Source of the DNA: Podochytrium sp. JEL0797
Taxonomy: Eukaryota > Chytridiomycota > Chytridiomycetes > Chytridiales > Chytriomycetaceae
Reading direction: 5' to 3'
Length of the DNA: 42,705 nt
NCBI GenBank assembly: GCA_027596195.1
Contig: JADGJG010000111.1
Coordinates: 1 to 42,705 of the forward strand
Shown in pieces: positions 32,307-42,705 of this stretch (position 1 is the stretch's first letter; the number at the start of each line of letters is the position of its first letter). Under the pieces are notes generated by a model. That model was not told the origin of the DNA and did not search any database. It was given only the letters and a program-made list of their open reading frames with translations. Both the position numbers and the translations under genes were made by a program.

Positions 32307-35300
32307 TCAACTTCGAAACATCATGGCAATCCCATGAATCCGCTCCATCACCTGCGGAAATACAGCCCCCATACTCTCATTAATCAAACCCTGAAACACC
32401 CCAATTGCTTCCTCGTCGTTCAACTCGAGCCGAAACTTTTCCTGCACCTTCAACACGGACTTGTCGGGCTCGACGCGAATGTCGGGAATGTCGGCCTTGA
32501 CCATGAGTGCAAACAGGTTCAGTAGGAGGTTCGAGTTTTTACGGAGAGAGTTGAAGGCCACGAAGCAGTAGGATTTGAAGTGTTGGAAGGAAGGGGAGGT
32601 TGTGAGGCCCATGGCGTCCACCATTTCTTTGGAGAGTTTCATGGGGGGTGGGAAAGGTTTGGGGTCACGGCCGAGGATGTAGCCAAAGTCAATGTGGAAC
32701 AGGTTTCCTGTTTTATTTGGGTGGGGTTTGGGTGGGGTTGTCAGGTTTTTGTGTCAACAAAAACCAAAACTATCCCTACCTCCTGTTGTCAACAAAAGAT
32801 TATCCAAGTGACGGTCTCCGATTCCAAGAAGGTATGTCATGACACAATATCCGGCTGCAAGTTTTGAGGAAGGAAAAAACGTCAGGCCCCTCACGAGACG
32901 GCACACAAAAGCAAAGCACTCGTCACACTCACCGCAGCTTTTCACATAAGTATCAACCACACTCGCAGGAATCGCGCCATTTTCTTCGCCATTCGCTTCC
33001 TTCAAGTATGCAATCAAACTTCCGTGTTCGGATAAAATCGTGGCCAGCGGAGACGATGGAATGAACTGCACCATCCCTGGCCAAAGTAGAAAAAAAGCGT
33101 CAAACCCTTGACGCCAGAATTAAAAAACGCGCCCCACACAAACCATGATCCGCCCCTGTCGCCAACACTTTGAAGCTCGTCAACTTCAAATCCAAATTCT
33201 CCTTGCGCAACAGCCTGTCCATCAACGTGAACAGCTGCACCACGAGCTGGTCTTGCCGCATATCGTCCCCCATTTTGTAAATCATGGTGTACTCGCTACC
33301 GTCCACGCACGAAAACGTGAGTTTGAGGGGAAGCAGGGCAGACTTGAAGATGGTGCATTTGTCGGGGAGGAGGCCCGTCACAATGATGGAGGCGTCCAGG
33401 GGTAATGGGAGTGGTGGAAAGGAGGCGAGTCCCGATTTGGGGTCGAGGATGGTTGCGCGGAGGATTTCAATCTGTTTCAAAGATTCGCATCAAAATCCTT
33501 CCCCTCAACATCCATCATAACAAAAGATTACCTTTCTCGGCCTCGAATCCTTGCTCATCCTCATATCCTTTGAAATCTTGGCCAAAGTAGCCACCAACTC
33601 AGCCTGTCGTCTTACCAGATTCCTCCTCTCACCGCCACCCTCCTGCTCTGTCATTGCACCCAAAAACGATTTCGTAATCTTGTCATAGAGCCTCCCAAAC
33701 ACCTTGTCCTCGCATTCGACAGTCAAGTACCAGTACAAATTGTTACCGAGAATGCTGTTGTCGAGGGCGCGTTGGATCAGAAACTGCGCCAGTTGGGAAT
33801 CATCGATGTTGGTGTGGTCTTGTGCGATTTGCTCGAATTTGAGGGCCTGTACGAGTTGAAGGAGATAGAGTTGCAGTTCCTAATTCCGAACCAAAGAGGA
33901 TATCTCAGCGAATTTGCAGCTTGAATTCTGAAAAGGTGAAAGAAAAAATTTCTCACCTCATCGTCCGCTTTCCTCAACTGATTCACCGCATACGTCCTCA
34001 CACTGCGGTTCTCGAACCCAGCGCCCAACAGTTCCAACGCATCTTCCGTGTAAATGTCAACCCATCCGTTCATGAGTTCGACGGCCTGCCGTGATTCGAC
34101 CGCGTCGCTCCACACGACACACTTAAGAAACTTGGTAAGCGCCTTTTTGTCGCGGGTCAGGTAGAAGCGGAATTTCCAGAGCAGGTCCGAGTGGTCAGAG
34201 GTGAGGGTTTGGGTGGGTGGATATTGCAAGATTTTCTGGTTGGTTCGTGGGTGGGGGTCAGCTCGAGGAAGAAATCACGCCAACAGATATACAAACGTTC
34301 AATTCATCGCGAATTTTGGCGTTGGGCTTCAAATCGCGGTCCAGCGGGCCGTTGCGATGCGACCGAGCGAGTTTGCGGTGTTTGGCTTCGACGGGGTTGT
34401 CTCCGCGAGCGATTTCGGGGTCATAGATGCGTCGGTATTGGTGGATTGTGTTGGGGCTCAGAGGGGTGATGGAAGGGGGGAGGACATACTCCTGTTGCAA
34501 GCGCGTACAACAAAATTAGGAAAAGAGCGTGGGGTTGCGAAAAGTCAAACCAAACCTTTTCGTGATAAATAAGGGGGAAATCAAACTTGGGAAGGTCAAT
34601 GTAAAGAAACATGTTTTTTGGGCGCTGCGAGCTTTCGTCCTGCCCAAGTACATCAACCGTAGACGTGAGTTTGAAAGTATCGTCAAACTAAGAGAGTGGC
34701 CCTCTTACGTTGATGACAGAGTCAATTTCGCGAAATGTGAGCTTGTCCATCCATTCGACGCGCGGAATATCCCCGAGATCGAATTTTTGCATGAGCTTGA
34801 GCGAACGAAATAACGAGTCAATCATTGCAATCGACTGAAATACGGGCCCTGAAACAAGAACATACTCGCTCCAATCGATCCGTTTCGTTCGAATCAACAA
34901 ACGCACTCGGGGTCGAGGAATCAAGCGAAGCGTCCGCCTCCTTTCCGGGCCACAACATGAGCTTATGTTTCCCCTTCTTTACGGTACTATAATTCAAATT
35001 CGGGATAGCAGAAAGGGCGTTCAGAACGATCAAATTCAAGGCGCATCAATTCAACGTGACGACGAGACCTGTTTTCATCAAACAACGCAAACGTCGTTCC
35101 GCCAATGGGAATGGCTTTCCGCGGGCCATAAACGTCCCAGACGGTGAATGCAAGGAGGGTCGTGACAGGAAGATCTTTGTACAGCACGGGAAACACGAAC
35201 CATTCGTTCCAACTGCGAGAACGGAGTCAACACGCACAAGCAAATGCAACAGGCAGTACTCACACCCAGTCTTTCGAGGTGAAGCAGCGATGTTCTGTGC

Positions 35301-35642
35301 GCATGGGGCTTGCCAAAGGCTCGTTGCCGGCAAGAACGGTGCAAGTGACGAAAGGCTCGTTGGACGGCCTGTGGCAATGGTCAGGTTGGCTCGCTACTGG
35401 TTGTACATCACCTCTGCTGAAGTGCTTCGAACAGCGCAAGATCGCTGATTCCGCGGTCTAGAGGCTGAGGGACGGACGGGGAAGGCGGCGAGGCAGCGGT
35501 TCTGTCGATGCGAGGGTTTCAGCGTCGTTGGGTGTGATCATGCACTCTTCTAAACCAACATTCGAACGCGGAGGGGTGCATTGGCCGCACTCGTGATGCT
35601 GAACGAAAAGTCAACGTGCGAAGCGGGCGGTCTGGCGGCCAT
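32307..35642 (-). CDS. VPS34: VPS34, class III phosphatidylinositol 3-kinase
   Basis: Fourteen exons give 831 residues: 35642-35560, 35501-35412, 35368-35264, 35212-35069, 34986-34907, 34848-34709, 34639-34556, 34491-34297, 34235-33957, 33879-33532, 33471-33144, 33076-32933, 32854-32780, 32707-32307. Vps34 makes PI3P for endosomal sorting and autophagy, with Vps15 and Beclin/Vps30. The C2 domain is shown by WNEWFVFPV and [18 protein letters not shown]; the helical domain by [33 protein letters not shown] and [11 protein letters not shown]; the kinase by [33 protein letters not shown], catalytic loop GDRHLDN (686-692), activation DFG (705-707) and [14 protein letters not shown]. The usual C-terminal membrane-binding helix is present. 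The first two exons are the least certain: exon 1 is closed with donor GTTGGT; GTTTAG three bases later would break the frame. Confidence 0.95.
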
Positions 35643-36104
35643 TTCTTTTTTCTTTTCTTTCTCTCTTCTCCTGCTCTAATTCAATTATTCCAAATTATCC
35701 CCTTGTTCCGGAAGTCTTCATATTGCCTGCATATCACCCTTCTCTCGAGCCTTTCGTGACCGTGAGTGGCGCAGTTTCTCCAACGAGGCGTCCCCACCAC
35801 TCACCCCCAAAAGGCTATCCAGTGTGCCGTCCCACAAACGGCTGGATTGCTGTCTCAAGATTAAGTTCGAAACCCTTCAATCCCTGGAGTTGGTCAACCG
35901 TAAACTTTTTTTCTTCTTCCCTCTTATTGGATTCAGCCTTATCTGGCAAGGAACTGTACTCAAATAAAAAAAATGGGGAGGAGGGATAAGCGAGGAACAT
36001 CCACCCTCCTTTCTTCTTTAGTAATGCTAGACCCGTAAAAAAAAAGAGGATGAGGAAAAAAACACATTTTCGCTTTTTTTTCTCACTTCGAATCAGCCAA
36101 AACG
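35643..36104. promoter_or_regulatory. Divergent promoter region of VPS34 and phosphate carrier
   Basis: 462 bp between divergent ATGs. Near the carrier ATG the sequence is A/T-rich with a long A run (36037-36062) and a T/C tract before the start, typical of a strongly expressed gene. A minus-strand frame of about 100 codons (36132-35815) reads through it but overlaps the carrier start and is not called. A GTTCGAAAC motif at 35865 resembles a tRNA B-box, but no tRNA fold is present. Confidence 0.4.
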
Positions 36105-37156
36105 ATGGGTGCCAAACACGAACAGGGTCCATTCACGCCGATGTACTTCGTCAAGGGAGCGCTTGCCGGCGGTATCTGCTGCGGCATCACGCACGGTGCC
36201 ATGACGCCCGTCGATGTCGTCAAGACCAGAATCCAGCTTGAGCCCACCGTTTACAACAAGGGCATGGTTGCTGGATTCAGACAGATCATTGCCAAGGAGG
36301 GAGCTGGCGCTCTCTTGACTGGATTTGGACCCACTGCCGTTGGATACTTTGTCCAGGGATGGTTCAAGTTTGGAGGAGTCGAGTTCTTCAAGGTGTGTTT
36401 CTTTTTTCGTCTTTTCACTTCCCAACGCGCCCTTTCGCTTCTACCGCTCCTTTACGCCTTGATCGCATCGTGATCTCTAACCCACCTATCGATCCGTAGG
36501 TCCAAGCCACTCAGGTCCTCGGAACCGAATCTGCCTGGAACAACCGTGTCGCCATCTACCTCGGAGCGGCCGCAGGTGCCGAGTTCATTGCCGACATTTT
36601 CCTCTGCCCGCTCGAAGCCACCCGTATCCGTCTCGTCTCTGACCCCAAGTTCGCCTCCGGCCTCGCTGAAGCCTTCCCCAAGATCATCAAGCAAGACGGA
36701 ATCATCAAGGGCTTCTACTCTGGTTTCGGACCCATCCTGTTCAAGCAGATCCCGTACACCATGGCCAAGTTTGCCGTCCAGGGAATCGCTGCCGAGCAAA
36801 TCTACACGTCCATGGGCAAGAAGGCCTCGGAACTCTCGTCGAACCAGAACCTCGGAGTCTCTCTCGCGTCTGGAGTCGTTGCGGGAGTCGCTGCGGCCAT
36901 CATCTCTCACCCCGCCGACACGTTGTTGTCGATGGTCAACAAGGAAGGTGCTGGAGGCAACGGATCCATCTCGTCGCGTTTGATGAACATTGCGAGAGAG
37001 ACTGGGTTCAAGAAGCTCTTCTTGAACGGACTTGGACCTCGTTGCGTAATGATTGGAGTTTTGACTGCTGGGCAGTTTGCGCTGTTTGACACGGTGATGG
37101 CTGCTACTGGGGCCAAGAAGTTCCACTTTGATGACCCTAACGGAGACGAGCACTAA
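36105..37156 (+). CDS. MIR1: Mitochondrial phosphate carrier (Mir1/PiC type)
   Basis: Two exons (36105-36392, 36500-37156) give 314 residues, the normal length. It imports phosphate into the mitochondrial matrix for ATP synthesis. Three repeats of the SLC25 family are visible: [14 protein letters not shown] in the first, [14 protein letters not shown] in the second and [14 protein letters not shown] in the third; the third lacks the usual basic residue, as is normal for phosphate carriers. [15 protein letters not shown] and [13 protein letters not shown] are PiC-specific. Codon use is strongly biased to C-ending codons, unlike the small genes nearby, fitting high expression. The last 239 coding bases plus the 3' UTR are repeated downstream (from 39812). 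Confidence 0.95.
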
Positions 37157-37815
37157 ATAGTTTTTGTTGATTTTCTCTTGTCTCTCTTTCCTCTTTCCGC
37201 TTATTATCACCGTTCAAAATAAATCTCATCCCTACATGTTGGAAAAAACCGTGATTTTTAAAGAAATGACGAACAAAGAAAGAAAGGCTGTCCCCTTCCC
37301 CCATTTTTTCAACGGCGACCGCCACAACGACGACGGAGGGGGAGAGATGACGTCGGTATGTAGCTTATTTATACTTATTGAGAAGGTGGGAGGGTGTCGA
37401 AGCCTCAATTTTCGGACACCGACGGAACAATAAAGAATAATTCCACCATTAACCAATACGGGGTATCTACCATCTTTACCTCTGGTACGCCTAGCGCAGA
37501 CTCCGACGACTCTTAATCGATGTTAACCAACTGTCTTGGAATTTGTCTAGTATCGCGGTTGCCACATTGAACAAGCTCAGAAGCGATCAGATCGCCATTT
37601 GCCGACTTCAGAGCCACAGCACAAGACTGGCGCTGGCAATAATCTTTTTCCAGAACCCCCGATCGGTTTCATTCACGGACCTTCGAATTTTGGAAGCCGT
37701 GTTGAAGGGTGCACGGCGAGAAGTCATATTTTGGAAAAGACTAGATTATTCTTTTTAAGTCTCTCGCAAGCCATTCATTTTCGCCGAATTTCTCTCAAAC
37801 TAAGACGCTCTCTCT
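37157..37815. promoter_or_regulatory. Carrier 3' flank and MFS transporter promoter
   Basis: 659 bp between tandem plus-strand genes. AATAAA at about 37219 is a candidate polyadenylation signal of the carrier. Several short frames are open but none starts convincingly. A TATTTATACTTATT stretch at 37367 is T/A-rich and might be part of the MFS promoter. The same sequence occurs again at 40051-40709. Confidence 0.4.
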
Positions 37816-39287
37816 ATGCCCAAGCCCGCAGAAATCGACAATGACGCGTTCAACAGGTCTTCCGATGAAGACTGCCACTTTGATGATAAAGCTCTGGAGT
37901 CTCCCGTGGTAAGAAACGTCGCGGAGAAAGACCCGGAGACTGCCACCGTGCGAACCGTCGTCGACATTGTGGCCTGTTCAATCGAATATGATGAGTTCCC
38001 AGATGGTGGTCTCCAAGCATGGCTTATTATTGTCGGTTCATTTGTTGCTCACTTCGTTGTGTTCGGCAACATTTACGCTTTTGGCGTTTACAACTCGTTC
38101 TACGCGAACATCGGGGTAAATCCTGCTTTGAATTTGACTGAAAGTATGCTGAAAATCAGTTATATAGGTTGGCAGTACATCCAATGTCGCCATGATTGGC
38201 AGTGTTGGTCTCTGCGCAATCGACTTTCTTGGCATGCTTTCTGGCTTCGCAGCAGAACGCTTTGGTTTTCAACGAATTATGTTCCTTGGAATCGTGACTC
38301 TTTCGTCCGGTCTTCTTCTCTCTTCTTTCACAACCTCATTGCCACTCCTCGTTCTCACACAAGGATTAATGTTTGGAGTCGGGGGAGTGTTTGTCTATTT
38401 GCCTGCCGTTTCACTCCCATCCCAGTGGTTTCTTAAGCACAGAGGCCTCGCAACCGGACTTGCTGTTGCTGGCACCGGTTGCGGGGGCCTCTTTTTTTCA
38501 TTAGTTACGCCGCGCTTGCTGGACAGTATTGGTCTCGCGTGGACCTTGCGAGCAACTGCCATCTGCAGCTTGGGTAAAACACACTCGTTATTCTATTCTT
38601 CCGCTCTAACACAATTCACAATGTGCAGTCATGATGCTTCCTTTCATCCCCTTGATGCAAGCACGTGTTCCACCCACCAAAAACGGAAAAGCAAGTTATT
38701 CGTTCCTCAAGCGATTTAGCTTCTACTGTGTCCTTTTTGTCTGCTTCTTTTCCACCTTTTCAGAGTATGTATCGGTCGATTTCCTCACGGTGTATGCTCA
38801 AGAAAAACTCGGACTTACCCTCAACGACGGAGCCACCGTTTTGTCCATCTATAACGGATTCAACATTCTCGGACGCCTTGTCATGGGGTATGCATCTGAT
38901 TGCTTCCTGGGACCACTCAATGCCTCCGTTCTCTGTTTGTGGATGACGGTCGCGTCCGTTTTTGCTTGGACGTCAGCTACCAGCTTTGGAGAGCTTTGTG
39001 CAGTGGCTGCGGCAATTGGATTCTTTGATGGAGGGCTGTGGGCCTTGTTTCCAACTGTTTTGGTCGAGATGCTCTGGCAGGATGGTTCGTTGGTGACGGT
39101 GTTGTCCACTCTGTACACGTTTGTCGGGTTTGCGAGTTTTGGGGGCCCACCCTTGTCTGGGTTCATTAAGGAGACGTATGGATTAGAGTGGATGATTGTG
39201 TTTGCGGGTATATTGGCTGTGATTGCGGCTTTGTTTGGGACGATGGCGCGGTGTGTTCATTCGCCTGGCGTTGTTACCAAAATTTGA
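37816..39287 (+). CDS. MFS transporter of the monocarboxylate (MCT) type, copy 1
   Basis: Three exons (37816-38115, 38168-38573, 38629-39287) give 454 residues. An acidic N-terminal tail of about 60 residues is followed by the MCT-family opening PDGGLQAWLIIVGSFVAHF, then FGNIYAFGVYNSFY, GMLSGFAAERFGFQRIM, SQWFLKHRGLATGLAVAGTG, and in the second half VYAQEKLGLTLNDGATVLS and NGFNILGRLVMGYASD. Twelve helices can be placed. Fungal members (Mch-like) sit in the plasma or vacuolar membrane and carry monocarboxylates, riboflavin or unknown metabolites; the substrate cannot be predicted. The gene is present in two apparently identical copies. AATAAA at 39306 follows the stop. Confidence 0.88.
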
Positions 39288-39811
39288 TTTCTTTCTTTGA
39301 AAGAGAAATAAAAGACGGATAGACGAGCTGTTCCAAGATCCCAGACTCCAAATTCCTTATTTTTCGTTTCTTCGTCTTCCGCTCTTCATGACTCCAAGTT
39401 TAATTTTTCGAACCACCTTAATCTCGCACCCAGCCGACTGACACGCTGCTGTTGATGGTCAACAAGGCAGCTGCTTCGGCAAATCCGTCTCGTCGCGTTT
39501 GATCCCCATTGCGAGTGAGACTTTTGCTTGAACCGACTCGACTTGACTAATGGAAAGTATCATTCAGAGTGATTGCACGCTTTAATTCATTCCCAATTTC
39601 ATTATGAAATGATAAAAAATGGTAAATGGCAATCCCCTTCACCCAGTTTGCTTTACCGAAATCGGGTACCTATACAGCTTTAAAAAGCGGGCAGCGGTAC
39701 CAACACCGCTTTTTTTCGAACGTCAAGTGTAGAGCTGTCAGTTTGGGAAAATGTTCTACACCCCCAAAAGGTTTCTCTGTCCGAATTCCGAACTACTGCG
39801 ATTATAACAGA
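39288..39811. other. 3' flank of MFS copy 1 up to the duplication junction
   Basis: 524 bp without a gene. It contains the MFS polyadenylation signal, the degraded carrier fragment (39419-39530) and a stretch up to the junction at 39811/39812. Short inverted pieces such as GGTACC at 39666 and 39697 are present, but no element ends or target-site duplications are seen. Confidence 0.5.
39419..39530 (+). pseudogene. Degraded relic of the phosphate carrier third repeat
   Basis: The stretch from ATCTCGCACCCAGCC through the matching end GCGAGTGAGACTTT aligns with 36899-37008 of the phosphate carrier (third repeat), with substitutions, a GACTGACACG insertion and deletions that break the frame. It is clearly much older than the exact duplication, and starts upstream of the exact-copy breakpoint, so it arose separately. 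Confidence 0.7.
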
Positions 39812-40050
39812 ACACGTTGTTGTCGATGGTCAACAAGGAAGGTGCTGGAGGCAACGGATCCATCTCGTCGCGTTTGATGAACATTGCGAGAGAGACTGGG
39901 TTCAAGAAGCTCTTCTTGAACGGACTTGGACCTCGTTGCGTAATGATTGGAGTTTTGACTGCTGGGCAGTTTGCGCTGTTTGACACGGTGATGGCTGCTA
40001 CTGGGGCCAAGAAGTTCCACTTTGATGACCCTAACGGAGACGAGCACTAA
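39812..40050 (+). pseudogene. Truncated phosphate carrier (C-terminal 79 codons), copy in unit 2
   Basis: Identical to the end of the carrier gene at 36918-37156, starting in the middle of the third SLC25 motif and ending at the same stop. It lacks the promoter, the first two repeats and part of the third, so it cannot make a carrier. The upstream frame contributes a few non-homologous codons without an obvious start for expression. Confidence 0.9.
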
Positions 40051-40709
40051 ATAGTTTTTGTTGATTTTCTCTTGTCTCTCTTTCCTCTTTCCGCTTATTA
40101 TCACCGTTCAAAATAAATCTCATCCCTACATGTTGGAAAAAACCGTGATTTTTAAAGAAATGACGAACAAAGAAAGAAAGGCTGTCCCCTTCCCCCATTT
40201 TTTCAACGGCGACCGCCACAACGACGACGGAGGGGGAGAGATGACGTCGGTATGTAGCTTATTTATACTTATTGAGAAGGTGGGAGGGTGTCGAAGCCTC
40301 AATTTTCGGACACCGACGGAACAATAAAGAATAATTCCACCATTAACCAATACGGGGTATCTACCATCTTTACCTCTGGTACGCCTAGCGCAGACTCCGA
40401 CGACTCTTAATCGATGTTAACCAACTGTCTTGGAATTTGTCTAGTATCGCGGTTGCCACATTGAACAAGCTCAGAAGCGATCAGATCGCCATTTGCCGAC
40501 TTCAGAGCCACAGCACAAGACTGGCGCTGGCAATAATCTTTTTCCAGAACCCCCGATCGGTTTCATTCACGGACCTTCGAATTTTGGAAGCCGTGTTGAA
40601 GGGTGCACGGCGAGAAGTCATATTTTGGAAAAGACTAGATTATTCTTTTTAAGTCTCTCGCAAGCCATTCATTTTCGCCGAATTTCTCTCAAACTAAGAC
40701 GCTCTCTCT

Positions 40710-42181
40710 ATGCCCAAGCCCGCAGAAATCGACAATGACGCGTTCAACAGGTCTTCCGATGAAGACTGCCACTTTGATGATAAAGCTCTGGAGTCTCCCG
40801 TGGTAAGAAACGTCGCGGAGAAAGACCCGGAGACTGCCACCGTGCGAACCGTCGTCGACATTGTGGCCTGTTCAATCGAATATGATGAGTTCCCAGATGG
40901 TGGTCTCCAAGCATGGCTTATTATTGTCGGTTCATTTGTTGCTCACTTCGTTGTGTTCGGCAACATTTACGCTTTTGGCGTTTACAACTCGTTCTACGCG
41001 AACATCGGGGTAAATCCTGCTTTGAATTTGACTGAAAGTATGCTGAAAATCAGTTATATAGGTTGGCAGTACATCCAATGTCGCCATGATTGGCAGTGTT
41101 GGTCTCTGCGCAATCGACTTTCTTGGCATGCTTTCTGGCTTCGCAGCAGAACGCTTTGGTTTTCAACGAATTATGTTCCTTGGAATCGTGACTCTTTCGT
41201 CCGGTCTTCTTCTCTCTTCTTTCACAACCTCATTGCCACTCCTCGTTCTCACACAAGGATTAATGTTTGGAGTCGGGGGAGTGTTTGTCTATTTGCCTGC
41301 CGTTTCACTCCCATCCCAGTGGTTTCTTAAGCACAGAGGCCTCGCAACCGGACTTGCTGTTGCTGGCACCGGTTGCGGGGGCCTCTTTTTTTCATTAGTT
41401 ACGCCGCGCTTGCTGGACAGTATTGGTCTCGCGTGGACCTTGCGAGCAACTGCCATCTGCAGCTTGGGTAAAACACACTCGTTATTCTATTCTTCCGCTC
41501 TAACACAATTCACAATGTGCAGTCATGATGCTTCCTTTCATCCCCTTGATGCAAGCACGTGTTCCACCCACCAAAAACGGAAAAGCAAGTTATTCGTTCC
41601 TCAAGCGATTTAGCTTCTACTGTGTCCTTTTTGTCTGCTTCTTTTCCACCTTTTCAGAGTATGTATCGGTCGATTTCCTCACGGTGTATGCTCAAGAAAA
41701 ACTCGGACTTACCCTCAACGACGGAGCCACCGTTTTGTCCATCTATAACGGATTCAACATTCTCGGACGCCTTGTCATGGGGTATGCATCTGATTGCTTC
41801 CTGGGACCACTCAATGCCTCCGTTCTCTGTTTGTGGATGACGGTCGCGTCCGTTTTTGCTTGGACGTCAGCTACCAGCTTTGGAGAGCTTTGTGCAGTGG
41901 CTGCGGCAATTGGATTCTTTGATGGAGGGCTGTGGGCCTTGTTTCCAACTGTTTTGGTCGAGATGCTCTGGCAGGATGGTTCGTTGGTGACGGTGTTGTC
42001 CACTCTGTACACGTTTGTCGGGTTTGCGAGTTTTGGGGGCCCACCCTTGTCTGGGTTCATTAAGGAGACGTATGGATTAGAGTGGATGATTGTGTTTGCG
42101 GGTATATTGGCTGTGATTGCGGCTTTGTTTGGGACGATGGCGCGGTGTGTTCATTCGCCTGGCGTTGTTACCAAAATTTGA
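40710..42181 (+). CDS. MFS transporter of the monocarboxylate (MCT) type, copy 2
   Basis: Exons 40710-41009, 41062-41467 and 41523-42181 are shifted by 2,894 bp from copy 1 and encode the same 454 residues. Introns, 659 bp of upstream sequence and the 3' flank are also the same, so if real this copy should be expressed like the first and double the gene dose. No substitution was noticed, which means either very recent duplication, gene conversion or an assembly repeat. Confidence 0.85.
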
Positions 42182-42312
42182 TTTCTTTCTTTGAAAGAGA
42201 AATAAAAGACGGATAGACGAGCTGTTCCAAGATCCCAGACTCCAAATTCCTTATTTTTCGTTTCTTCGTCTTCCGCTCTTCATGACTCCAAGTTTAATTT
42301 TTCGAACCACCT

Positions 42313-42424
42313 TAATCTCGCACCCAGCCGACTGACACGCTGCTGTTGATGGTCAACAAGGCAGCTGCTTCGGCAAATCCGTCTCGTCGCGTTTGATCCC
42401 CATTGCGAGTGAGACTTTTGCTTG
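42313..42424 (+). pseudogene. Degraded phosphate carrier relic, copy in unit 2
   Basis: Second copy of the fragment at 39419-39530, carried along with the tandem unit and with the same lesions. The remaining bases to 42705 repeat 39531-39811 and contain no gene. Confidence 0.7.
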
Positions 42425-42705
42425 AACCGACTCGACTTGACTAATGGAAAGTATCATTCAGAGTGATTGCACGCTTTAATTCATTCCCAATTTCATTATG
42501 AAATGATAAAAAATGGTAAATGGCAATCCCCTTCACCCAGTTTGCTTTACCGAAATCGGGTACCTATACAGCTTTAAAAAGCGGGCAGCGGTACCAACAC
42601 CGCTTTTTTTCGAACGTCAAGTGTAGAGCTGTCAGTTTGGGAAAATGTTCTACACCCCCAAAAGGTTTCTCTGTCCGAATTCCGAACTACTGCGATTATA
42701 ACAGA

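Larger units (their letters stand above)
36918..39811 (+). repeat. Tandem duplication unit 1 (2,894 bp)
   Basis: This stretch and 39812-42705 are direct adjacent copies with an offset of 2,894 bp; every translated frame and every stretch I compared is identical. The unit begins inside codon Asp/Thr of the third carrier motif of the phosphate carrier and contains the carrier 3' end, a 660-bp spacer, the MFS gene, its 3' flank and a degraded carrier fragment. Unit 1 is continuous with the full-length carrier on its left. Confidence 0.95.
39812..42705 (+). repeat. Tandem duplication unit 2 (2,894 bp), ends at the window edge
   Basis: A direct repeat of 36918-39811. The junction reads ATAACAGA followed by ACACGTTGTT; only one or two bases of microhomology are visible there. 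The last base of the window corresponds to the last base of unit 1, so the unit is complete and the sequence stops exactly at a unit boundary. Confidence 0.95.

Noticed and set aside
35865..35873. tRNA B-box-like GTTCGAAAC
   Set aside because: The flanks do not pair into a T-stem and no acceptor stem or anticodon arm can be drawn.
35815..36132. Minus-strand ORF of about 105 codons in the VPS34-carrier gap
   Set aside because: It overlaps the carrier start and the A/T-rich promoter, and has no recognisable domain, although its last 30 residues look somewhat protein-like.
36918..42705. Tandem repeat considered as a CRISPR-like or transposon array
   Set aside because: The unit is 2.9 kb, includes ordinary spliced genes, and has no terminal inverted repeats, transposase or target-site duplication.

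Overview
The window is nuclear DNA from an intron-rich, compact eukaryotic genome, most likely a zoosporic (chytrid-like) fungus. Three observations support this. First, almost every gene is broken by 40-110 bp GT-AG introns and genes are packed on both strands with gaps often under 200 bp. Second, several products are fungal in type: NCA2, a TAO3/Mor2/Furry scaffold, a fungal PUF protein and a mitochondrial phosphate carrier of the Mir1 class. Third, a complete 17-exon CFAP61 gene, a radial-spoke protein of motile flagella, sits among them, so the organism should have a flagellated stage. NUBPL/IND1 also implies respiratory complex I. The species itself cannot be named from this sequence.

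Layout. 1-2.3 kb: two small membrane-protein ORFs and an unresolved 1.1 kb stretch. 2.3-5.9 kb: a PUF (Pumilio) RNA-binding protein (+). 6.1-6.6 kb: a small orphan gene resembling part of a mobile-element recombinase (-). 7.0-8.9 kb: NCA2 (-). 9.2-19.0 kb: a 17-exon Furry/TAO3/Mor2 gene of about 2,900 residues (-). 19.2-20.7 kb: a secretory-pathway thioredoxin-domain protein with a multi-pass membrane tail (+). 20.8-21.6 kb: a bHLH-zipper factor (-). 21.65-22.04 kb: a partial duplicate of the last two CFAP61 exons. 22.6-27.4 kb: CFAP61 (-). 27.6-28.2 kb: a small two-helix membrane protein (-). 28.5-29.9 kb: NUBPL/IND1 (+). 29.9-31.2 kb: a coiled-coil protein of SIKE/FGFR1OP2 type and a GNAT acetyltransferase, 20 bp apart (-). 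31.5-32.2 kb: SYS1 (+). 32.3-35.6 kb: VPS34 (-). 36.1-37.2 kb: mitochondrial phosphate carrier (+). 37.8-39.3 kb: an MCT-type MFS transporter (+).

From 36,918 to the end the window consists of two apparently identical 2,894-bp units in tandem. Each holds the 3' end of the phosphate carrier, the whole MFS gene and an old degraded carrier fragment. The second unit ends exactly at the last base of the window. This is either a real tandem array running off the contig or an assembly effect.

No operon or defence system is visible; the genes are individually transcribed housekeeping genes. Functional themes are mitochondria (NCA2, NUBPL, phosphate carrier), endomembrane traffic and autophagy (VPS34, SYS1, thioredoxin-membrane protein), cell polarity and signalling (Furry, SIKE-like STRIPAK component), RNA control (PUF) and the flagellum (CFAP61). 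Exon structures were built by hand from splice-site consensus and reading-frame continuity. They add up in frame for every multi-exon gene, but no transcript data were available.
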